A stretch of 64,000 bases of DNA from Aureococcus anophagefferens (taxonomy: Eukaryota > Sar > Pelagophyceae > Pelagomonadales > Pelagomonadaceae). The notes beneath the pieces are model-generated. The model was given only the letters and a program-made list of their open reading frames with translations, searched no databases and was not told the DNA's origin. Positions within the stretch are counted from its first letter, which is position 1, and every line of letters begins with the position of its first letter. The stretch covers positions 579,384 through 643,383 of the forward strand of contig NW_008705572.1 in NCBI RefSeq assembly GCF_000186865.1, in the 5' to 3' direction. This document shows positions 55,201 through 61,212 of this stretch, piece after piece. A program made the translations under genes and the position numbers.

Positions 55201-55433
55201 ACCTCGACCGCGGCTCGCCCGCGGCGTCGACGGTCTTCTCCGCGGTGTCGCACCCGCCCGCGAGCCAGCTCATCCTCATTCCCGGGCCCGGCGACAGCCA
55301 GGACGACGCGGACCCCCGCTCCCCGCCGCCCCGCATGTCCTACGGCGACGGCAGCGCCCTCGAGCCGCCCACGCCCCACTCCCCGACGCCGTCCTCCTGG
55401 ACGCCCCAGACGCGCGGCGGCGGCGCGCCCTAG
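52272..55433 (+). CDS. Large coiled-coil protein, unknown function
   Basis: A single exon encodes 1,053 residues from the ATG at 52272. The first 100 residues are low-complexity. Long heptad-rich helices run about 100-390 (VLHALRGVERLIEAEAAA, AVQALVAQMIVESSRRHQIE, LTSLTSDVVGLKARTAGLE) and 440-830. ESAVAFLKKRVNELGAKFNA and WTKDYVDRRLGDFEDLAAT lie in the second stretch. The last 200 residues are Pro/Arg/Ser-rich and probably disordered. The layout resembles centrosomal, flagellar or cytoskeletal coiled-coil proteins, but no diagnostic motif supports a name. Confidence 0.75.
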   Translation: MDIDEGSYEASYRSHGSSHQFPFNSRPSSARKQRESGVVEVDDEPGASLLAGLGAAVLAPAAFVGEAAAPSGEEAAALRGAPAPAPAAAGDEDLASRIGSLEANLLAPQPVVSLLPADAVTQTMAQVLHALRGVERLIEAEAAAVDDKIEAALKKKSFQDLKAGSARASTVNALDKAIVGARAGVVPEKAEAIERPKTAAERRRSSLGLDEGMRRSAVQALVAQMIVESSRRHQIETDALKRRVAVLERNAAARGPSRGDGDGDALAAYDDPELAHHVSELEEATRATRHTLTSLTSDVVGLKARTAGLERFRREEEVREKTFQASVDDANKSLKRLATYAADANAHHTRTCRQLDHKLSVLATNVEGDPRASAAGLWARIVDEGSSDASTSYADEEEAALAALAGDEGEDTLRRRRESADRGAVARRRWRWAIRRTVVANRARNHGSTMLDCVRLGERSLLERVRGAEHALFMLSQNEAGVARHVTEMRRRSLDLDDEKSRDLARRMRRAARLREESARVMDEAKAALARLQVDGWLMADKQTIVDPRYEHAAHAIAGFVKLRETEKVRSTRLSAALAVAQHELATVKDDLQHEARAAESAQLQADVHNAERDLRTARMTDAIVASVLKKHEALVLDALGSSLDEFGPGAAGSAPPPKRLESAVAFLKKRVNELGAKFNALEEEVEHDHDLIEHGALEHAAERSPAPKRRGQSGGADAGAIFEVRHQLRALQQASAKAETRLSMKADGFMLTDVLTRLNSLADAEASGSADAKRLARDCGHLRDAFPRLVKWTKDYVDRRLGDFEDLAATQRIDAEVDGEPTLRITGANMDQGCTIASPLDAHAALHAAAMAPFRPASAAATARARSPARHLEAPDATPLDDGRRHPARRLKAAPGPRPASASPDVAAPPGVVERAKLGKRPATSGGDKKRPNPRSPAAVAGNRNPPRSATPPAEKKRDDLDPSRLAGYDDRHVAHLDRGSPAASTVFSAVSHPPASQLILIPGPGDSQDDADPRSPPPRMSYGDGSALEPPTPHSPTPSSWTPQTRGGGAP

Positions 55434-55609
55434 GCGCGACGACGCGCCCGCGCGCGTGGGCGCTACTGCTTTATATGGGCGTGCCGCCGAACAGGGGGGT
55501 GGGGGGGGGAACAGGCAGGCCGCCGCTCGCGGCGAGGCGGCGCGGCCGCGTTCGGTTGGTTCTTCTTGTGAGGGCCGGCGTCGCTCGCCGGACCCGCCCG
55601 GCGCGTCGC

Positions 55610-57921
55610 CTAGTCCTCGTAGGAGAAGTTGGAGGTCTGGTCGAGGAACATGAGGTCGACGTAGGTCGGGAGGGTCCAGAGGCTCGCGGGGCAGACCTTC
55701 TCGGCGGCGTCGCAGTGCGCGCGGATGGCCTCCATGGTCTCGAGGCGGAGGTCGCGCGCGAGCGTCGCCTGCGCCTCGCCCTCGGACTCCTCGATGGCGT
55801 GGACGGCGGCCTCGAGCGTGCCGACGGCGGCCTCGAGGTCGGACAGCGGGCCGAGGCCCGCGGCCTTGACCGACGGAATCACGTGCTTGTTGATCATGTC
55901 GATCATGCACTTGGCCTCCATGTCGACGACGCCGACGTAGTGGTCCAGCAGGATCTGCTGGCGCGCGGCGCACTCCTCCGCGCGGAGCACGCCCATCTCC
56001 TCGAAGAGGGCCGTGTTCTTCGGCGCGCTGTAGCGGCAGATGGCCTCGACGCCGGAGTCGATGCGCCAGACGCCGCGCTTCGTGAGCATGTCCTGGTTCG
56101 CCTCGTCGTAGTTGTCGCCGTTGAAGACGACCTTGGGCACGTGCGTCTTGATGAGCTCCGTGGCGACGTCGCGGGCGGACTCGCCGGCGTCCATGCGGTC
56201 CGCGACCTTCTTGAAGGCCGCCGCCGTGATGGTGTTGAGCACCGTGTTGACGAGCGACACGTTCTGCGCGGAGCCGACGGCGCGGAACTCGAAGCGGTGG
56301 CCGCCGTAGGGGAACGGCGACGTGCGGTTGCGGTCCTGGGCGGGGATGTCGAGCTTCTTCATGGCGGCGACGCCCATGTCGAGGGCCTTGGTGCCGGGCT
56401 TGTACTCGGCCTCGCCGCCGGCCGCGTAGGCCTCGAGGTAGCTCGTCATGTCCTCGCCGAGGTACGTCGACACGATCGCCGGCGGCGCCTCGCACGCGCC
56501 GAGGCGGAAGTCGTTGCCCGGCGACGCGATGGCCATGCGGAGGAGGTCGCCGTGGTCGTCGACGGCGCCGACGATGGCCGCCATGATCGTCGGGAAGACG
56601 TCGGGCGAGCCCGACTTGTCCGTGACCTGGCCGACGTTGAGCAGGTTCACGCCCTCGGAGGTGCCGATGGACCAGTTGTTGTGCTTTCCCGAGCCGTTGA
56701 CGTTGTTGAAGGGCTTCTCCTGGAGGAGCGCCGCCAGGCCGTACTGGGGCGCGACCTCCTCGATGATCTGCATGAGCGTCACGTTCTGGTCGATCTGCGT
56801 CGTCGCCGTCCCGAACTGCGGCGCGAACTCGTACCTGGGCGGCACAAGAGTGATTCAACGTCGCTTCAACGTGAGTGTTCCGCGCGCGCGCGTTCCGGAA
56901 AAAGCATCCGTGCTTCGAGGCCGTTCTAAGAGATGATCGCTCGTCCAAAAATCAGCCGAAACGAGTGGAAAACGGCCGAGATCGGAGCCTTTGAAGTTGG
57001 GAATTTCGCGCTCTTGTGCTGCCCTGACTCGTACTGGTTCGGCGCGACCTCGCGGTGGCGCGTGACCAGGGGGATGCCGAGGCGGAAGCACTGGGCCTGG
57101 ATCTCCTGCATGCAGGCCAGCGCCGCCGTCGCCGACGACGGCGACGCCATGTAGTGGTCGCACATCTCCTGGCCGCGGGGCGCGTCCGCGCCCATGATCG
57201 TCCGGCCCGTCATCATGAGGTCGAGGCGCTGCACGTACTGGTCGCGCGGGATGAGGAAGATCTCCTGCTCGAGGCCGATGTTCGACTGGAGGCCGCCGAC
57301 GTCGAAGCCGAGCTTGGACAACAGGCGCGTGCCCTCGGAGTTGAGCGCGTCGACGGACCGGAGCAGCGGCGTCTTCTCGTCGAGCGCGTCGCCGTAGTAG
57401 GAGCAGAGCGTCGAGGGGATGAAGATGCAGTCGCCGCGGAGGAAGATGGGGCTCGTCGGGTCCACGGACACGTAGCCGCCCGCGCAGTGCGTGCCGCGGA
57501 GGCCGCCGTTCGGGTAGCTCGACCCGTCCGTCTCGCCCGCGAGGATGTCCTTGCCCTTGAGGTCCCAGACGGGCTTGCCCGCGGCATCGAACTTGAAGAA
57601 GGCGTTCTGCACCTGGCCCACGAGGCCGTGGCGCACGCCGGACGCGCCCAGGGGCTGGAAGACGTGGCAGAACGACGTCGCGTCGTTCTCCGTCGCCCAC
57701 TCGAGCACCGCCGCCGCGACCTTGTCCGCGGCGGCGGCGTCCTTGGTCCACTCGCTGTTGTCGAGCGTGCCGGCGGCGAGGCCCTGCTTGCTGAGGTAGG
57801 ACTCGGCGACGGCCCCCTTGAAGACGTGGTCGCCGTAGCCCTCGAGGAGGCCCGACACGGAACGCGTCGTCGCGGCACTGCGGCCCTTGGGGAGGACGGA
57901 CTTGAGGGCGTTGAGCATCAT
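55610..57921 (-). CDS. GLNN: Type III glutamine synthetase (GSIII)
   Basis: Exons 57921-57035 and 56834-55610 join across introner D to 703 residues, the usual length for GSIII. The enzyme makes glutamine from glutamate and ammonia with ATP. Seen in order: GLVGQVQNAFFKFDAAGKPVW, SSYPNGGLRGTHCAGGYVS, GLEQEIFLIPRDQY, TRHREVAPNQYEFAPQFG, FNNVNGSGKHNNWSIGT (catalytic core) and NRTSPFPYGGHRFEFRAVGS. The N-terminus (MMLNALKSVLPKGRSAATTR) is basic and could be an organelle presequence. Splicing at the introner restores NQYEFAP exactly. The C-terminal 150 residues are the helical GSIII extension. Confidence 0.95.
56835..57026 (-). mobile_element. Introner element D (192 bp) in GSIII
   Basis: The 192-bp copy has perfect 8-bp duplication ACTCGTAC on the + strand (56827-56834 and 57027-57034). 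In gene sense the duplication is GTACGAGT: it donates the GT 5' splice site, and the element donates the CAG 3' site, making a 200-nt intron (57034-56835). It interrupts a core catalytic region of an essential nitrogen-assimilation enzyme, so efficient removal must occur. Confidence 0.93.
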
Positions 57922-58332
57922 CGTGCGCCTGCGGGCGAGTAAGAGGTGAGTGGCGGCGCGCGGCGGGCGGGGGTTGCAGGATGCCGCGAAGCCCGTCGAA
58001 ACCGTCGAAGCGGCGCGAATCCAGCCATCGCGGCCCGCGCTCGTTCTGTTTGCGACGAGCGAAATCTGACGCGATGAGGCCCTCTGGGGTCTGGGCGGGG
58101 TGCGCGCGCGGGGGCTTTGGGGCGCTGGATCGTGCTTGGAGAACGTGTCGTCCGCGAGGCAATGCTACAAGTGGCCGCGAAGCCGTAAGATCGACGGCGA
58201 GCCAGCGGCGACGGCAAGTGGAAATGCCGTCGCAAGTTGCAGTGGGCCAAGGCGTTCGGATGGTTAGGCCTGGCGTTCCGGGCGCCCAGCCTGAAGTCGT
58301 CCTCTTACGCCGCTTTTAAAATACCAGCTCTC
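57922..58332. other. Upstream region of GSIII
   Basis: This stretch of 411 bases between the GSIII start and the stop of the BTB-BACK gene, both on the minus strand, should include the GSIII promoter. A single AT-rich patch (CTTTTAAAATACC, about 58313-58325) is noticeable, but its distance makes a TATA role doubtful. No gene is supported. Confidence 0.45.
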
Positions 58333-59499
58333 CTAAACGTCCGCCAGTCCGCCGCCCACGACCACCTCCGAATCGTCGGTGAGGAACGGGTTGCCGCTGT
58401 CGACGGACGGGGCCCGCGCCGCCGGCGCGGGCTCCGGCGACGGCGGCCGCGACGGCGGCCGGTGGGTCTCGGAGCAGGGCACGTGGCGCGCCGCGGCGCG
58501 GGGCGCGACCTTGCGCCGCTCCGGCGGCAGGCAGAGGTTGCGGTAGGCGTCGTGGACGAGCTTCGTGCCCGCGGGCGACTGCATCCGCGCGTGCGGCTCG
58601 ACGCAGTCCGCGAGGAATTCGGGATCGATCAGCGGGAAGCGCACGTGGCGCAGCACGGCGTCGGCGTGGGCCTCGCGCTGCGCCTCGCGGCCCGGCGCGT
58701 CGAGCCAGGCCACCGCGGCCGCGAAGACGACCGACTCGTCGCGCGCGTCCAGACGGTCGTCGGCCAGGACCTCCTCCAGGAGGTGCAGGGGCAGATCGCC
58801 GAAGCCCGCGGCGGCCTCGGCGCGGTCGCCGGCGCCGCACGCCGCCCGCGACCCCTCGGCCATGGTCTTCTTCGTCGCGCGGCCGCCCGCGGCGACGACG
58901 GCGACGGCCGGGTCGACGGCGAGCCCCGCGGCCTCGTCGAAGTGGCGCAGCACGCAGAGCAGCACGTCGCGCCGGAGGAGCCGGCACTTGTGGCGGTCCG
59001 CGACGGCCAGGACCCGGCAGGCCCGGCAGGGGCGCGTCCGCTGCGCGACGAACGAGCAGCACTCCTCGACGAGCGCCGTCATCCGGAGCCGGCTCGCGAG
59101 CTCCAGGAGCGGCTCCACGTTCTCCTCCGTGAGGCGCACGACGCCGCCGTAGGCGTAGTCCAGGACGGCGCGCAGCACGGGCTCGCTCGCGCCGCCCACG
59201 CGCAGCTCGGGAATGTCGGTCTCGCCGTCGTCCGCGACGTCGTCGAGCATGGCCGCGAGCACGGGGCTCGACGCCCGCAGGAGCGCCCCGTGGGCGGGGA
59301 AAAGCGCGCCGCCGTCGCCTAAAATCGCCACGTCGCCGCCGCCGGCGGACAGCTGGTCCCGGAGCGCGGCGACGAGGCGCTCGCAGCCGTCGGCGCCGAG
59401 CGACACGGACCGCGCGGGCGGCGCGGGCGGCGGCGCCGGCGGCGCCGGCGGCGCGGCGGGGGCCGCCCGGAGGGGCACGACCTCCACGGCCACGGCCAT
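58333..59499 (-). CDS. BTB-BACK protein (CUL3 adaptor-like)
   Basis: I take the ATG at 59499 (MAVAVEVVPLRAAP), giving 388 residues; an ATG further upstream at 59697 is possible but would approach the divergent gene. The BTB fold reads DVAILGDGGALFPAHGALL, SSPVLAAMLDD, VLRAVLDYAYGGVVRLTEEN, VEPLLELASRLRMTALVEECCSF. The BACK domain follows, with RRDVLLCVLRHFDEAAGL, LHLLEEVLADDRLDARDES and VVFAAAVAWLD. No Kelch repeats follow; the tail is Pro/Ser/Arg-rich. BTB-BACK proteins usually link substrates to CUL3 ubiquitin ligase, and the substrate-binding part here may be the tail. Confidence 0.8.
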   Translation of the reverse strand: MAVAVEVVPLRAAPAAPPAPPAPPPAPPARSVSLGADGCERLVAALRDQLSAGGGDVAILGDGGALFPAHGALLRASSPVLAAMLDDVADDGETDIPELRVGGASEPVLRAVLDYAYGGVVRLTEENVEPLLELASRLRMTALVEECCSFVAQRTRPCRACRVLAVADRHKCRLLRRDVLLCVLRHFDEAAGLAVDPAVAVVAAGGRATKKTMAEGSRAACGAGDRAEAAAGFGDLPLHLLEEVLADDRLDARDESVVFAAAVAWLDAPGREAQREAHADAVLRHVRFPLIDPEFLADCVEPHARMQSPAGTKLVHDAYRNLCLPPERRKVAPRAAARHVPCSETHRPPSRPPSPEPAPAARAPSVDSGNPFLTDDSEVVVGGGLADV

Positions 59500-59768
59500 G
59501 GGGATCTCATTCGTCAACGCTGCCGGTGATGGGTGGGACGACTGTCGCCGCCGCGCCGCGACGATGGCCCGTTTCTGGGCCGGCGGCGCGTTGGAGCTCA
59601 GAGCGGCGAGCGCGACGATGGCGCTCGCGAGGCACCGCACGGCCGACTCCCGCCGCACCCCCCACGCCTCGAGCTGCCCCATCGACGGGAAAGCCATGCT
59701 CGAGGAAAGCGCTTTCAATCCAAAGATCAGGTCGATGGTGCCCTCTGGCGTGGCGGGGCTGCGCTCTG

Positions 59769-60436
59769 ATGCGTCGTGGCCTCGTGCTCGTCGGGCTCGC
59801 GGCCTCCGCGCGGGCGCTCACGACCCGCAGCAGCCGCGTCGTAACGCGCGGCAATTGGCGCAGCAGCATGCGCGGCGGAAGCGTTATGCAAATGAGCAGC
59901 GCCCCTCGAGAGGTGGAGGTACAAGCGGCCGCGGATTTCAAGATGATCACGGAGGAAGAGGCCACGGTGAGGAAGGGCGCCGGCGTCGCCATCGGCGTCG
60001 CTACGGCGGCTCTCTTCGCCGGCGGCGCCCTCGGCTACGGCCCGCTGTCCGCCGGCGCGTTCGGCGCGATCAGTACGTATCGTACGGGCCGCGAGTACCT
60101 CTTCGGCGTTTATTAAGCGTTACATTCCCCACTGTCAATTGCAACGCTTATTTTGCACCGAACAGGTACCAATGAGGCTGCATCGCCAACGGCAAGTGGA
60201 ACGTCGACGCGCCGTTGAGCATGACGGACGTGCCGAAGGAGTACGCGGGCTTCGTCACCGAGAAGCAGAAGCAGCTCCGGGACAATATCCTGACGTCCGC
60301 CGCCGCGGGCGTCGTCGTCGCTAACGGCGTCGCCCTGCTCGCCGGCGACGCGTCGCTCGCGGTCGTCGGCCAGACGATCTCCGTGCAGCTGCCGCTCATC
60401 GGCCTCACCGCCGTGGCCTCGCTCCTCGCGAGGTAG
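59769..60436 (+). CDS. Probable plastid membrane protein (198 residues), unknown
   Basis: Exons 59769-60105 and 60177-60436 join with a 71-nt GC-AG intron to 198 residues. The leader MRRGLVLVGLAASARALTTR plus an Arg/Ser-rich stretch suits a bipartite plastid signal. The mature part starts near VQAAADFKMITEEEATVRKG. Membrane segments are GVAIGVATAALFAGGALGYG, LTSAAAGVVVANGVALLAGD and VQLPLIGLTAVASLLAR. I do not recognise the family; a thylakoid or envelope protein is plausible. Without the intron the first exon would end as a 115-residue protein and the second would lack a good start. Confidence 0.6.
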
Positions 60437-60690
60437 GCCATCGCCGTCGCGCGACCATGACGGCGCGGCGCCACCGCCCCAGCGCGGCGCGCTGCGCCCG
60501 AAACAACAGCGCGTCTAGATGATAGCTCTCTTAGTGGCTCCTTTTTAGTCAAATTGAAGGCACGTTGTACCAGAGTGACGCGGATCCGGACGCTCGACGA
60601 GGTGAGAGCCTCGAGGAGAGCGTCTCGCGCCGGAACCGAGCGCCTTGACGCGCCGAGGAGCTCAAGAGAGAGAAGCACGACCAAGAGAAA

Positions 60691-61077
60691 ATGCGCGCGC
60701 CTCTGCTCTTCGTATTAGCTACGGCACAACTCTGCGACGCGCTCAGCGCGACGACGCCGATAAAACTCCATGTGGAATTCTGCCAGCAATGAAAGTACTC
60801 CCTGAAGGTCGATCGCCTCGAAACTATGCTCAAGGATCGCTTCGGTGACGACATCGTCATCACCGGACGCAACGATCCCGATCAACTTTCGCGTCTCTCT
60901 CCCAGCGGCGAGTGGCGCGTCGGCGCGTTCGAGGTCACCCGGCTGGGCGACGACGAGCTCCTCTACAGCAAGCTCGAGACGAAGCGGCACCTCGTCGGCA
61001 CGAGAATAAAGGTCGACGGCGAGGTCGTCCACGACGACAAGCCCTTCAACGAGTGGGTCGAGAAGTGGGGGTTCTAG
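60691..61077 (+). CDS. SelW-like (Rdx family) selenoprotein with in-frame TGA
   Basis: From the ATG at 60691 the frame runs to the TAG at 61077 with one internal TGA at 60790-60792, codon 34. Read as selenocysteine, it creates C31-Q-Q-U34, the CxxU redox motif of the Rdx family (SelW, SelT, SelH, SelV), in the setting IKLHVEFCQQ-Sec-KYSLKV. Downstream, GAFEVTRLGDDELLYSKLET matches the conserved FEV...L.YSK block of SelW, and the protein ends VEKWGF. The 128 residues begin with a signal-like leader (MRAPLLFVLATAQLCDALSA), unusual for SelW, suggesting ER, secretory or plastid location. A thiol-redox role is expected. Confidence 0.85.
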
Positions 61078-61098
61078 TGCAGCCAGCCCGCGCGCCGC

Positions 61099-61146
61099 GT
61101 GACGGCCCGCGCGGCGAGGCACGCCGCCTCGCCGCGCGGGCCCGAA
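61099..61146 (+). promoter_or_regulatory. Candidate SECIS element / strong 3'-UTR hairpin
   Basis: 21 bases after the selenoprotein stop, a perfect 16-bp stem (61104-61119 with 61127-61142) encloses a 7-nt loop. It is flanked by GTGA (61099-61102) on the left and GA (61144-61145) on the right, as in the SECIS quartet. The loop has CC rather than AA, the stem is longer than usual, and a C:C mismatch sits above the quartet. It is therefore a candidate, not a confirmed SECIS. It could also serve as a transcription end for the convergent genes. Confidence 0.5.
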
Positions 61147-61212
61147 GAAGGCCCCGGGAGCTCCCTAAGAACGCGTCCTCGACGGAAGGTGAGGCGTACT
61201 ACACACAGGCTC

